This document shows, piece by piece, positions 1-12,028 of a stretch of 64,000 nt of DNA. This DNA is from Antedon mediterranea. Taxonomy: Eukaryota > Echinodermata > Crinoidea > Comatulida > Antedonidae. A program made the position numbers and the translations under genes. Every line of letters starts with the position of its first letter. Position 1 is the first letter of the stretch. The stretch is from assembly GCF_964355755.1 (NCBI RefSeq), contig NC_092673.1:35163648-35227647 (forward strand), written 5' to 3'. The notes beneath the pieces were generated by a model, which was given only the letters and a program-made list of their open reading frames with translations, did not search any database and was not told the origin of the DNA.

Positions 1-627
1 GGTAGGATATTAACATGGAGACGGTTGAATTTAAGTGGGCTTAATCTAGCTTTAATTGGTGGATCAACATTAGGTTATTTATTAAAATTCTCTCCACAAC
101 TACAACATCTTGATATGATTAATTGCAATCTCTCTGGTACTATTATACAAGATTTATTGAATGAATGTGATAAAAACAATGTGGTATTGAAACCTGGTAT
201 TCTTGATCTAAGGGGAAACAAACTTTCAGATATTGATGGCCTTTCAATTTTTAAGTTGTTGATTTGTATGAATTATGACATTTTTAAAGGGCATGATTAT
301 GGCCTGTCAGTTAATAACCTACAAGAACTTGTAGATGTCTGTAAGGTTAATAATAGCAAGTTGACGTGGAGTGATTTAGATTTAAGTGGACTTAATCTTG
401 TAGTATCCATTTTAGCTGATTTAATACAATTCTCTCCATTTCTGGAACATCTCAGTTTAGAAAATTGCAATATTTCAGGTGGTATGATAATGTCTGTATT
501 GAATGAATGTGAACAAAATGGAGTAGTATTGAAAAAAGAAATGCTGAATCTGATGGGCAATGACCTTTCAGACATCACAGATGAAACATCAGTTGCTAAA
601 TTAAACTGGATCCTTAGTAAATCCTAA
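1..627 (+). CDS. NLR-type leucine-rich repeat protein, C-terminal fragment
   Basis: The reading frame is open from base 1 to a TAA at 625-627, so the gene continues to the left and no true start is visible. The protein has two copies of a module of about 115 residues. Each begins LTW, then a basic or acidic pair, then LNLSGLNL or LDLSGLNL, and each carries NCNLSG/NCNISG and LxLxGNxLSDI motifs. These match ribonuclease-inhibitor-type LRRs as found in NACHT-LRR (NLR) immune receptors, which are expanded in several invertebrate deuterostomes. No NACHT or death-fold domain lies inside the window, so the NLR assignment is inference. It could equally be another cytosolic LRR protein. The frame ends with a short tail after the last LRR. 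AATAAA-like words near 815-825 are plausible polyadenylation signals. Confidence 0.65.
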   Translation, partial: GRILTWRRLNLSGLNLALIGGSTLGYLLKFSPQLQHLDMINCNLSGTIIQDLLNECDKNNVVLKPGILDLRGNKLSDIDGLSIFKLLICMNYDIFKGHDYGLSVNNLQELVDVCKVNNSKLTWSDLDLSGLNLVVSILADLIQFSPFLEHLSLENCNISGGMIMSVLNECEQNGVVLKKEMLNLMGNDLSDITDETSVAKLNWILSKS

Positions 628-1450
628 TTGGTTTTATCTAAACTTGGATGTAGACATTTTGGGAAACGGAACAAAAATCAAATGAGTTGATTAACATAAA
701 CCCTTTTTCTTCATCAATCACTGTCAAGTAATTTATATTCTTTGTTTTACTTACATAAACTATACAAGGTTAAATACAATGAAATATATTTCATAATCTT
801 ACTACTTAAATATAAATAAATAAATATATATTGTGATACAGTTTGAAAGACATCACATTTTTTATTTAAATATGAACGATCTATAAGCACTGCAAAACTT
901 TTAAGTTCTTAATCCCTGGTTGCATTCGGCTAAGATTTATCATAAATCATTCTTATGTGTTTTACTTAGTGAAGACAATATCATGAAGGATGATGTGGGA
1001 CAGATGATTGTGTATTGTCCGTGTGGAGGGGAGAAATGGAGTTATTTAATGAGTTTTATAAAATCTTTATGATAGATGCTAAATAATCCTAGAATACTAC
1101 AGTATAAATTTACAATTAGATTTAGGATGAGGAGACATTCTGTACATCTCTGTCACCACAACTACATATTCAAATTTGCATGATTTATGTGATATGGATT
1201 TAAAACGGGATATTTGTGTCTATTCCATGCCTGGTTACCTGAATAACCGAAATTAGCTCACTCCTACGAAGTGGGGGACAATATGAAAACAAGTATTTTT
1301 ATTGGAACACCCCTACATATCCATGGAACCATCTCCATGTATTAGTGTTACAATCATTTCTTTGTGTATTGTTGTTGAGTAAAGTACGAAAACAAAAGAA
1401 CAAACTAATTCAGAGAATTCTACATCTGAAATTAAGTTGTTGTTTATTAC
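628..1450. other. 3' flank of the LRR gene, no gene seen
   Basis: AT-rich sequence with overlapping AATAAA words near 815-825. No coding frame, RNA gene or recognisable element was found. Confidence 0.5.
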
Positions 1451-1890
1451 GATACGTTGAGAAACGCTGCCCTGAAGCAGGGGAGAAATATTATTTTAGG
1501 GCCTATACATAATATATAGACTAGATACGTTGAAAATCGTTGCCCTTGCTCCTATTGAAGCAGGGCAGAAATATTATAGATACGTTGGAAATCGTTGCCC
1601 TAGCTCCTATTGCAGCAGGGCAGAAATGTTATAGATACGTTGACAATCGTTGCCATTGGTCCTATTTAATCAGGGCAGAAATATTATAGATATGTTGAAA
1701 ATCGTTGCCCTTGCTCCTATTGAAGCAGGGCAGAAATATCATAGATACGTTGGAAATCGTTGCTCTTGCTCCTATTGCAGCAGAAATATCACATTGCATT
1801 ACCTTGCTGGAGTCTCTCCGAGTAGGCTAGCATAGCTGGTTGATACGTTGAAAACCGTTGCCCTCATGGTTCATTCACGGGGCAGAAATA
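1451..1890. repeat. 55-bp tandem repeat with hairpin in each unit
   Basis: GATACGTTG-type starts occur at 1524, 1579, 1634, 1689 and 1744, exactly 55 bp apart. Diverged flanking copies begin at 1451 and 1842. Each unit holds an inverted pair, GCCCTTGCT or similar against AGCAGGGC, separated by a 5-7 base loop, then GAAATATTATA. The arms are largely kept in every copy while the loop varies. Confidence 0.85.
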
Positions 1891-2018
1891 CAGAATACAA
1901 AGGATAGGTCCTGCATTTATTATTATTTATGTATTTGTATATAACATGTTACTGTAGACTATATCATTGTTTTTTTTGTAGTGTAAGATAATTTCTTGTA
2001 CAGTATTCTGTCTTCAAA

Positions 2019-2227
2019 TACAGTAAAATCTTTATTAATGGACACTTAATTGTTGACTAAATGAGAGAAAGTTGTACAACCCCAGTTAAGTCATACTTGA
2101 CACATTTCATTGTCTGAACAAGGCTAAAACATATGAAAACTGTGGCTTAACTATTCGGAAGAAACTCTATTTAAAAAGAGTTATTGGTTTGGTCTCAAAA
2201 GCGTCCCTTAAATAGTGTTCTACTGTA
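2019..2227. mobile_element. MITE of about 209 bp
   Basis: The left end TACAGTAAAATCTTTATTAA pairs imperfectly with the reverse complement of the right end, TACAGTAGAACACTATTTAA, over about 27 bp. The interior is non-coding. The size and TA-flanked ends fit a non-autonomous DNA transposon with TA target duplication. The family is not recognised. Confidence 0.55.
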
Positions 2228-2589
2228 TATATATTCTACTTGATTGTTATTTTTTAAAATCTCATGTCTGTTTTTTGTAGTTCAGTGTGGTAATGGTATA
2301 TGTATACTCTCCAGTATGTTGATATCTAAGTGGAGATTACATGATTTTAAGGTTTTTGAGTTTAAAGGTTTGCATAAATAAATACTTGTTACATGGAAGT
2401 ATGTTGTAAATTATATCGATGTACGTGCCGTGTTACAACACCACATACATTGATTACAATTTACACTTTAATCTACTTTTGTAAGATATAATGTCGAACA
2501 AAATAATAAATTTGAAATAATATTATAAATATAGAGTGTATTATTTTCTTTGTTGTAATTTTCTTTTTCAAATGTTAATGTTGTTTCAT

Positions 2590-2687
2590 ATATGTTAAAA
2601 TGTACTTATAAATAATGACTACAGTACAAAGACTTGATTAACTTTTTATGACATTGTCAAAATGATTATATTGCGGTTACTGCATTA
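2590..2687. repeat. 98-bp direct repeat, left copy
   Basis: This stretch recurs essentially unchanged at 4154-4251, an offset of 1564. The two copies flank the truncated BEL fragment at 2694-4153. Confidence 0.85.
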
Positions 2688-2693
2688 TACTGC

Positions 2694-4153
2694 ATATACG
2701 GTATCTATCATACAGTACAACATAAATAATTCTATACAATAATAATAGACCTTACATGACAATCTAAATAAGTCATAGATAAAACAATACAATATAAATA
2801 ATTCTTGGTTCAAAATAATTACAACTATAATAATAATAAGATAAGTCTCAATTGCTTACCAAAGATAGGCCTGGATAACATGTGCAGCTATAGCTATACA
2901 CTATATCAATTACTACTGTACTACAGCTTTAGGCTTCTAAGTAAGCCTTGGTACATCTACCACTTCTATAGCTAGGCCAGCTTAGGCTTCTAAGTAAGCC
3001 TTGGTACATCTACCACTTCTATAGCTAGGCCAGCTTAGGCTTCTAAATAAGCCTTTTGTGATTGCTAGGTCCTTACCCAACAAGCCTAACTATCCAACTG
3101 CCACCCACAGCCCAAGCAAGCTATGCCCTCATTAGCATAACCCATATGGTTGGTCACCTGTTCACTTGACACCCTTCAGTGAACACAAGCACAGTATACC
3201 TAGCTTGGATTTGGCACTTACATACCCACCCACAATTGCGCATTGCACAATTTTACATACAAATACAATGAAAGTGTAAAATCCAGGCCTATAACACTAA
3301 TTATCCATCAACTTATTAACTATAATGTTAAACAACAATGTATATAAGTAGCGACAAAAATAAAGTTAAATACAAAGTTCATTTAAAGTTTCTTAAGTTT
3401 TCTCAGCTTCCTTCTTTGTTTTGTTCAATTCAGAATAATATAGGATTTACTTTTCCGGATCATCATTCTCCAACAGCAAACATAGTTTACTCACAGGCCT
3501 CGTCAGGATACTTGCATGTGTCTTTACCTTTACTTGCCGAACAAACCCATCCTTGTTTGGTAATGTCTCCACAACTTTACCCATTGGCCACATTTCTTGG
3601 GGTTTTCTCACTTATCAGTAAAACAATATCTCCAATTTTAGCATTTCTTCTTGGAGATAACCACTTTTGTCTTCTTTGTAAAAGCGGAAGATATTCACTT
3701 TTCCATCTCTCCCAGAAACGATCAGCCAAATATTGAGCTTGTTTCCATCTTCTCCGGAAGTAATTGGATTTATTCTCAGAATTACAAGGTGGTAGATTTA
3801 CATCACCCTTTAGAAGTATGAGTTGGTTAGGTGTGAGCGGTTTAAGATCGTTAACATCCTCCTGATTGCTTGTTATTGGCCTATTGTTGACAATGTTTTC
3901 CACTTCACAAATGAATGTATGCAAGGTATCATCTGTTAACGTCTGACTTTGGACTAATGCATATAATATCTGCCGTATAGTTCTGATTTGACGTTCCCAT
4001 ATCCCACCATGATGGGATCCGGTGGGTGGATTAAATACCCAGTCTATATCCTTTTGCAGCAAAGTTTCATAAATTCTGGCTTGGTTCCACGCCTTAATTT
4101 CCTTACTCATCTCTCGGCATGCTCCAACGAGGTTTGTACCATTGTCAGACCTA
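2694..4153 (-). mobile_element. Truncated BEL/Pao fragment (LTR part plus integrase end)
   Basis: Collinear without indels with 6221-7680 of the large BEL element (constant offset 3527). I saw only two or three base differences, for example at the sites matching 7111 and about 7490. It contains most of the 3' LTR (2694-3222) and the 3' end of pol. On the minus strand the frame 3577-4110 encodes the catalytic-core end of the integrase and the DUF5641-like tail. Both ends are broken at positions that are not element termini, so this is not a normal integration product. Confidence 0.85.
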
Positions 4154-4251
4154 ATATGTTAAAATGTACTTATAAATAATGACTACAGTACAAAGACTTG
4201 ATTAACTTTTTATGACATTGTCAAAATGATTATATTGCGGTTACTGCATTA
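4154..4251. repeat. 98-bp direct repeat, right copy
   Basis: Second copy of 2590-2687, directly abutting the broken integrase end of the BEL fragment. The unique sequence that follows (4252-4440) has no recognised feature. Confidence 0.85.
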
Positions 4252-4439
4252 ACCATATTTGTTACTGCAATAATGTATGATGATTTTAGTTTGTTTCAAT
4301 GTAAAAGTTTGAAACAATCAATGCTATAATATATATGATTAGTCAAAACAAGTATAAATATTGGATAACCCTGTTTAAAAGAGTAAAGAAATTGTAGTTA
4401 CTGAAGTAACTGCAGTTGAATCAATTTGACATGTTCCCT

Positions 4440-4656
4440 TACGAAATTGATTGTTATAATTATTATTATCTATCGTTATTATCATCGTTTTAACATCTTT
4501 ATTATCATCGTTCTAATTTCTTCATTATCATCGTTTTAACATCTTTATTGTCGTTTTAACATCTTTAATTTCATCGTTTTATTATCATCGTTTTAACATC
4601 TTCATTATCATCGTTTTAACATCTTTAATTTCATCGTTTTAACATCTTCATTATCA
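4440..4656. repeat. 23-bp minisatellite, left part
   Basis: Units of the type CATCGTTTTAACATCTTCAT (plus TAT) repeat here and resume at 17186. The array is therefore one locus interrupted by the retroelement nest between. Confidence 0.85.
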
Positions 4657-4891
4657 TTTTATTTTATTTTTTATTTTTTTTTGTTTTTTATTTTATTTTA
4701 TTTTATTCAATTTCCAGGTAACATACAAAAATCATAAACAAGGTACGACATTATTCAACCAAACAGAACAAAAGTACTATCAGCACCTGCGGGTAACCAA
4801 AAGTGGATCAGTTCAAAAGAACTGCACTGTCGAGTGGCTTTCCCAACTAATAGTACGAAAAACGCAATAGACATAAAAACACAGTGATAGT

Positions 4892-6075
4892 CTAGATAAA
4901 TTCGATATCAGTAATACATTTTTTCAAATCCCTTCTAAACCCCCCAAAGTTAAACAGGACTTTGTTACGAACTTCATGCGGGATACATTCCCATATTCGA
5001 GGGAAATTAACAAACAGGGAGTATTTAAATGCATTAGTTCTAGCATACATGTGTTTAAAGGTGAGGGACTCTGGATACCGAGAATTAATTGTAAGGTATT
5101 CAAAAATATCACAATCAATTAAATTATGCAAACACTTAACTACAAAAATTATACTATGAAATTTCATTCTTTGAACCATATCTGGTAAATTTAGTATCTT
5201 AAGCCTGTCAGTGAAATCGCCTTCAACACACAATTTAGTAACCCGTCTTAATGACTTGTTAATAGCTATATTATGTTGTTTTTGATGTGGATCCCACACA
5301 GGAGCACCATATTCAATAACAGGTCGACATAGTGCATTAAAAAGTCGTAGTAAAATTTCGGTGTCATTGAAACCTACAAACCGTTTGATAAACCCAAGCA
5401 TTCTCATAGATTTCATCGATACATCATTAACGTGAGCAGACCATGTTAAATCACGTGAGAAGTTAATACCAAGATATTTATGTGAATTAACAGCTTCAAG
5501 GGGATTGGATTCGATTGTATAAATAAAATGAGGGATATAATTACGTTTCCTAGTTATGTGCATGACTTTACACTTCTTTGCATTTAATTTCATTTTATTA
5601 TCCTCACACCATTTGGAAATTTTACAAAGATCCTGTTGTAAGGTAAGTGCATCATGACGACTGAATACAAGTTTATAAATTACTGTATCGTCTGCATACT
5701 GCTTCATAACAGAAGAGGTATTTAGAGGTAGGTCATAAACAAAGAGATTAAATAGAAGCGGGCCTAACACTGATCCCTGAGGAACACCCGAGCCCACTCT
5801 ATCCCAATCAGAATGCTCCTTATTAAGGACAACACGTTGGAATCTGTCACTGAGAAAGGAGTGAAGACACTTTAGGAGAGATCCACATACTCCCATGTTG
5901 TGCAGTTTCTTGATTACTAAATCATGGGGAACACGGTCAAAGGCCTTCTCCCAATCAAGGAATATTGCATCAATTACAGGAGGTTGTCTAACATCCATTG
6001 TTTGTGACCAATCATGATATAACGCTGAGGCCTGTGTAATACACGATCTACCTGGATAAAACCCGTGTTGCGTGG
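4892..6075 (-). pseudogene. Reverse transcriptase C-terminal part of LINE-type element 1
   Basis: The frame 4892-5998 and its open extension to about 6075 encode RT palm motifs. These include FLDWEKAFDRVPH, the GVPQGSVLGPLLF turn, and QYADDT with the catalytic aspartates, followed by a thumb region with PVIEYGAPVW. A one-base frame change near 6105-6115 separates this part from the N-terminal RT part. The BEL insertion at 6123 cuts the gene there as well. The enzyme would have reverse-transcribed its own RNA at nicked target DNA. This copy cannot make an intact protein. Confidence 0.85.
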
Positions 6076-6123
6076 GACTTATAAATCCAAAAAATTGAAG
6101 ATGAAAAAGAATGTTTTATCTGC

Positions 6124-6749
6124 TATAACTGCACAAACAAGTTTCTTGCAAATGCGGAATTTAATTGTTCTCCGACTTGATCCGATTTACTATAACAAAT
6201 AAATAATGATTACAAATAATATATACGGTATCTATCATACAGTACAACATAAATAATTCTATACAATAATAATAGACCTTACATGACAATCTAAATAAGT
6301 CATAGATAAAACAATACAATATAAATAATTCTTGGTTCAAAATAATTACAACTATAATAATAATAAGATAAGTCTCAATTGCTTACCAAAGATAGGCCTG
6401 GATAACATGTGCAGCTATAGCTATACACTATATCAATTACTACTGTACTACAGCTTTAGGCTTCTAAGTAAGCCTTGGTACATCTACCACTTCTATAGCT
6501 AGGCCAGCTTAGGCTTCTAAGTAAGCCTTGGTACATCTACCACTTCTATAGCTAGGCCAGCTTAGGCTTCTAAATAAGCCTTTTGTGATTGCTAGGTCCT
6601 TACCCAACAAGCCTAACTATCCAACTGCCACCCACAGCCCAAGCAAGCTATGCCCTCATTAGCATAACCCATATGGTTGGTCACCTGTTCACTTGACACC
6701 CTTCAGTGAACACAAGCACAGTATACCTAGCTTGGATTTGGCACTTACA
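6124..6749 (-). repeat. 3' LTR of the BEL element
   Basis: 626 bp, read on the minus strand from TGTAAGTGCC. It differs from the 5' LTR by about six visible substitutions and one 3-bp indel. It contains an internal 53-bp duplication beginning near 6457 (TAGGCTTCTAAGTAAGCC). Confidence 0.85.
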
Positions 6750-6973
6750 TACCCACCCACAATTGCGCATTGCACAATTTTACATACAAATACAATGAAA
6801 GTGTAAAATCCAGGCCTATAACACTAATTATCCATCAACTTATTAACTATAATGTTAAACAACAATGTATATAAGTAGCGACAAAAATAAAGTTAAATAC
6901 AAAGTTCATTTAAAGTTTCTTAAGTTTTCTCAGCTTCCTTCTTTGTTTTGTTCAATTCAGAATAATATAGGAT

Positions 6974-8210
6974 TTACTTTTCCGGATCATCATTCTCCAA
7001 CAGCAAACATAGTTTACTCACAGGCCTCGTCAGGATACTTGCATGTGTCTTTACCTTTACTTGCCGAACAAACCCATCCTTGTTTGGTAATGTCTCCACA
7101 ACTTTACCCATCGGCCACATTTCTTGGGGTTTTCTCACTTATCAGTAAAACAATATCTCCAATTTTAGCATTTCTTCTTGGAGATAACCACTTTTGTCTT
7201 CTTTGTAAAAGCGGAAGATATTCACTTTTCCATCTCTCCCAGAAACGATCAGCCAAATATTGAGCTTGTTTCCATCTTCTCCGGAAGTAATTGGATTTAT
7301 TCTCAGAATTACAAGGTGGTAGATTTACATCACCCTTTAGAAGTATGAGTTGGTTAGGTGTGAGCGGTTTAAGATCGTTAACATCCTCCTGATTGCTTGT
7401 TATTGGCCTATTGTTGACAATGTTTTCCACTTCACAAATGAATGTATGCAAGGTATCATCTGTTAACGTCTGACTTTGGACTAATGCATATATTATCTGC
7501 CGTATAGTTCTGATTTGACGTTCCCATATCCCACCATGATGGGATCCGGTGGGTGGATTAAATACCCAGTCTATATCCTTTTGCAGCAAAGTTTCATAAA
7601 TTCTGGCTTGGTTCCACGCCTTAATTTCCTTACTCATCTCTCGGCATGCTCCAACGAGGTTTGTACCATTGTCAGACCTAATTTGCTTCACTGGTCCTCG
7701 TCTAGCTGTAAATCGTCTTATGGCGTTTATACAGGCGTTTGTATCCAGGGAACTAGCTATTTCAATATGAATTGCCTTAGAGGACAGACACACAAATACC
7801 ACACCATATTTTTTGACAGTGCTTCGTCTTTGCTTGACTTCAATTGGTCCAAAAAAGTCCATGCCTACTCTAGTAAATGCAGCTTGGCCTGATGTCACTC
7901 TATCAGCAGGTAGATTTGCCATCATTTGTTCCATTGTTTTCCCACGATATTTTCTGCATTGTACACACCTGTTAGTAATCTTACGAGCTAATGCGTTGGC
8001 GCCTATTACCCAATATTTTTCCCGAAGTACAGATAACATCATATTTCGGCCACTGTGCCCACTTCTTCTATGAATGTCATCAAGCATTAAACTACCAACA
8101 AGTGATTGTTTGGGAATGATGATTGGGTGCTTTGCATTTGTCGAGATGTCTGCCAGATTCAGGCGTCCACCAACATTTAGAACCCCTTCGTTTAACCATG
8201 GATCCAGTCT
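6974..8210 (-). pseudogene. BEL integrase with C-terminal DUF5641-like tail
   Basis: The sequence downstream of the in-frame TAG at 8211-8213 encodes an H2C2 zinc-binding region (HRRSGH followed by CVQCRKYRG). The DDE-type core follows, with MDFFGPI, the IRSDNGTN aspartate motif, and GSHHGGIWERQI carrying the expected acidic residue. The tail is WKQAQYLADRFWERWKSEYL and a short basic region. The main frame ends at 7104; the final 40 or so codons continue in another frame to a TAA at 6974-6976. In life it would insert the cDNA copy into the host genome. The frame change and the upstream stop make this copy defective. Confidence 0.85.
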
Positions 8211-9347
8211 CTACAAAGGGCTGGATCTTGAAACTATCATTGTGTTACTTTCTGTACCTCTCTGCAGAACTTCCATCTCTTCGGAATAAAACTTTCTTTG
8301 AACGTGTTTCACAATCAACATTTCCGCTTCATGAAGGTCACGAACAGTTAACCTGTGGGATCCGCTTGTGTGTGATCGAGTAGCGCCTCTTATTTTCCTC
8401 AGCAATACACCTTTCACCTTTAAAATATATGCAACTGCCTTCTTAAGCGAGTGCCAAGATGAATAGTGTTCAACTAGTATACACACTGGATGATTAATAT
8501 CATTAACCTGAGTAGAGTGGCTTGCTTTTACCTCACAATCTCTTGAATCCTCTTTCATTGATATTATTTGCTGAGGCCATTTACCTTCATCTTCCAATAG
8601 AAACCTTGGACCTTGAAGCCATACTGGATCCGAAAGAAATTGTTTAGGATTCTGTCCTCTTGACGCAACATCTGCCGGATTTTGTTTGGTATCAACAAAC
8701 TTCCATTGGTTTATACTAGTTGCACTCCTTATGATGGTTACTCTGTTGGACACAAAGGTATGAAAGCGTGAGGACTCATTAGCTATGTATCTCAGCACTG
8801 AGGTACTATCTGTCCAGTAGAAGGTTTGGTGGAGTTTGATATCCAACTCTCGGAGAACAACGGCACAGATTTTGACTGACATAGTTGCTGCTGTTAGTTC
8901 CATTCTCGGGATAGTTACTTTCTTTATAGGAGCCACGCGAGCTTTCCCTGTTACGAAAGAACATCTAATTTTTCCCTGCTCACTTATTTGCCTAAGATAG
9001 ATCACACAACCATAACCTTCGGCACTGGCGTCAGAAAATGCATGGACTTGAGTATTGACGAAATGTGAATTGCTTCCTGGTACGTAACATCTAGGTACAG
9101 TTACGGATTCAATGAGACAAATTTGCTTACACCAATTCTGCCACTTCATCGCATGCTCGTCCGGTATACGTTCATCCCATCCTAACTTTAGTTTACATAA
9201 ATCTTGAAGTAGGTTCTTTGCCGACACGCTGACAGGCGCAACAAACCCTAAGGGGTCATAAATAGTGCTAACAGCAGATAAGATTGCTCTTCTTGTGTTT
9301 TCTGCTTTAAACTTGCCAATACTAAAACCGAACAAGTCATTGTCCAC
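8211..9347 (-). pseudogene. BEL RNase H-like region of pol
   Basis: The motifs STIYDPLGFVAPV, VHAFSDASAEGYG, YWTDSTSVLRYIAN and KQNPADVASRG are those of the Pao-type pol region after the RT, covering the connection and RNase H fold. The aspartates in FSDAS and WTDS are present. The frame ends at a TAG (8211-8213) and the same frame continues directly into integrase, so this is a nonsense mutation inside pol rather than a gene end. It overlaps the RT frame by about 100 bases because of a frame change near 9355. Confidence 0.85.
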
Positions 9348-10918
9348 ATCCCATTGAAGCCTAGTGCTCGTTCTTTTGGTAGCGGAGAATGGTCAAGATC
9401 CAAGTTCATTACTCCTTTGGTCCGGTCTTCGACTGGAATTTGCGATAGAATATATTTGTTGGTGCAGACCCATTTTGTAAGGTTGAATCCGCCTTTTTGA
9501 CATAAGTTCTTCAACTCTTGAATTAAACCGAGTGCCTTTTGTGTAGACTCGACTGATCGCAAACAGTCATCCATGTAGAAATCATTTAGTACAGTTGATA
9601 CTGCCGCTTTACTATGTAATTTCTGGTTGTCTTTGGCTGTTTGTTGCAATGCAAAATTAGCGTAAGACGGAGATGACGTGGCTCCGAACAGATGGACAGT
9701 CATCCTGTACTTGATAGGAGTTGCTTCTAGATCGCCACCTGGCCACCAAAAGAAGCGAAAAAGATTGCGATGCTTTTTAGGAACTTTTACTTGGTAGAAC
9801 ATGGTCTCGATATCACTCATAAAAGCTACAGGATGCTGACGAAATCTAAGTAGAATACCATTTAAATTGTTGAGCAAATTAGGACCGCATAAAAGAAGAT
9901 CATTCAACGCAACACCAAGATACCGAGCGGCACAATCGAACACAACCCGTATCTTCGTGGGTTTTTTCGGGTGATAGACACCATGATGAGGGATATACCA
10001 CGTTAAACCATCTTGCGATTCATAAGGTGAAACCTCTTCCGCATAACCCTGGTCTATAACGCTAGTCATAAATTTAACATAATCCTGTATCTTTAATTTC
10101 TTGTCTCTTAAAGGAAGCTCCATCTGATAGTGACCGTCAACAAAGTTACAGCTATCAGCCATTATTTTAATAAATCGTTTATCTTCTTGTGACCACTCTC
10201 TTTTATCGTCTATAACTCTTTCCGGAAAATCGTATTTTAAACTTTCTCTGTATGTTCTCTCTAGACTTTCTGACTCGTCATGTTTAGATATAGCCACATT
10301 GATGAAACTTGAGTTGACATTTGTAGTATTACCAATCCGAATGACATTCCAAGGAATCCAGCCCAAAGCAGTCTTGGTAGCATGAGGAGAGCTTGGTGGA
10401 CCCGTTCTAATATCTGATGGGGTGTACGCATCCGGGACATTATTTCCAATAAGAAGATCTATGGTTGCGTTTGATGAAAGCTGGTGCAGTTTAACATCAT
10501 GTAAATGACCCCATTGTTCTATATCTTTCATTGTTGGAATGTGTTCGATTTTAACAGGTATTTTGTCTTTGTTGTAGACAGCGGGCATACGAATGCTACT
10601 GTTACCTTCAATATCCGAAACAATTAGACCATCTACAGTACAGGTTTCAACAAGTTGAGAATTTAACATAGTATCTAAGGTTATAGATCTTTTCTTGCCT
10701 TGCACACCTAATTCTGTCATCAACCTTTGGCTACAGAAAGATACATTACTTCCTGGATCGAGGAAAGCATAACACAGAGTACATTTCCAACCTACACACA
10801 CTTTAACAGCTATCACAGCAAGCGTGCATTCTAATTTTCCTTCAGAGGTTACACAGCTACTACCATCAGTGACAGATATTGGTACAGCATGTTTAGGTGC
10901 CGTAGACGTTAATACTGC
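9248..10918 (-). pseudogene. BEL aspartic protease and reverse transcriptase
   Basis: The N-terminal part carries AFLDPGSNVSFCS, an aspartic-protease active site of the retroviral/A17 type (D-P-G-S in place of D-S/T-G). The RT domain follows with MSDIETMFYQVKV, LFGATSSPSYANFAL and the catalytic FYMDDCL motif. The frame is open upstream of 10816 to about 10918, where a frame change separates it from nucleocapsid. It ends at 9248 after a frame change around residue 500. The protein would have matured Gag-Pol and copied element RNA. Confidence 0.85.
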
Positions 10919-11374
10919 GGGAAGCCTTTGGTTTTACCATATATTACCTCTCTATTGTCATAATGCAACAATGTGTTGTGGGTACCTCTACATTTCGAAC
11001 ATGTGATGCCGGATGAACACCATCTCTTTGTATGACCTTTACCAAGACACAGAAAACAGACATTTTTTCTCTTTAGCATCTCAAACCGTTCTTGAATAGC
11101 CATCCTTTTCATTTCTGAGCATTGAGCGACTGAATGTGGCCTTTCACAACACAAACACTTCTCCACTTGCTTTACATTTACTGCAGACACCTTAGAAGAC
11201 TCCTTGAACTTGTTGCCTCTAGCATCAAGTTGAAGTTTGCCATACACGGGATCATTAGACTTTTTGGCTTCTTTTCGTACAAATTCAACAAGGTCACTAA
11301 ATTTTACTCGTTCGTGCTTGGCCTTCAAGTCATACACCTTTCCTCGCCATCTTTCCTGCAAGTTGTAGGGTAGC
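10909..11374 (-). pseudogene. BEL gag nucleocapsid part with zinc knuckles
   Basis: The cysteine clusters CLCCERPHSVAQC, CFLCLGKGHTKRWC and CSKCRGTHNTLLH resemble the CCHC-type and following knuckle of BEL/Pao Gag proteins. They lie after a region beginning near LPYNLQERWRGKV. The left (upstream) end of the frame is cut at 11375 by the solo LTR. Gag coding resumes on the other side of the LTR at 12029 in a matching phase. Confidence 0.8.
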
Positions 11375-11378
11375 TTAG

Positions 11379-12024
11379 TGTAATATAACGATATACTTTT
11401 ATATTTAAGAAATTGACCTTTGTATCAGAATTTAAATAAGTTCACAAACTTGACCCAGAAAGTCCAGAGGAGAGTTTGTCCAGATGTTTTAATGACCATT
11501 TAGTTTATAATAGAATTCCTAAAGAAAACACTTAGCTTAATTTTGTGACTGTTCCCATCGTAAAACAATTAGATATTGACAGTTTTAAGCAGAGATTCGA
11601 CAGGGCCAATTCATCATTGTAACCTCCCCAGATAAGATCAATCATTCCCACTTAAACACCCCTGGATCAACTTAGGACCAATCATTAGCTCCATAAATGA
11701 TGTAATGACATTATGCAAATGAACCGGAGCCAATATACTCCCAAGTTTCAGAAGGGCCCAGACACACCTCACAGCCACTTCTTCAGAAGAACATCTACAC
11801 CTCACAGCCACTTCTTCAGAAGAACATCTACACCTCACAGCCACTTCTTCAGAAGCAGACCTACACACTTCACACCTCACCGACAGCATCATTGATCCTC
11901 CGTTCTTTATCTATAGTTATAGTTGTATATTGTACTGAAGTATTAAACTGAATAAACAAAATGTGTTACGACAGTCAAGCGAGTAAGAGTCTTCATTAGT
12001 ACAACAACGCAACATTATATTACA
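11379..12024 (+). mobile_element. Solo LTR inserted in BEL gag
   Basis: 646 bp with termini TGTAATATAA and TTATATTACA, a perfect 10-bp TG...CA inverted pair, flanked by TTAG at 11375-11378 and 12025-12028. Removing the insert and one TTAG restores gag codons across the junction. A poly(A) signal, GAATAAACA, near 11950 and the short downstream segment to the CA end suggest it reads on the plus strand. Three 33-bp units (ACACCTCACAGCCACTTCTT and following bases) lie at about 11764-11865. It could be a Ty3/Gypsy-type or BEL-type LTR; no internal region remains to decide. Confidence 0.8.
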
Positions 12025-12028
12025 TTAG

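Noticed and set aside
3338-3736. Plus-strand 132-codon frame, repeated at 6865-7263
   Set aside because: Shadow of the BEL integrase end and leader on the opposite strand, duplicated with the element.
11713-11895. Repeat-containing short frame TPHSHFFRRTS
   Set aside because: It lies within the solo LTR and reflects a 33-bp tandem triplet.
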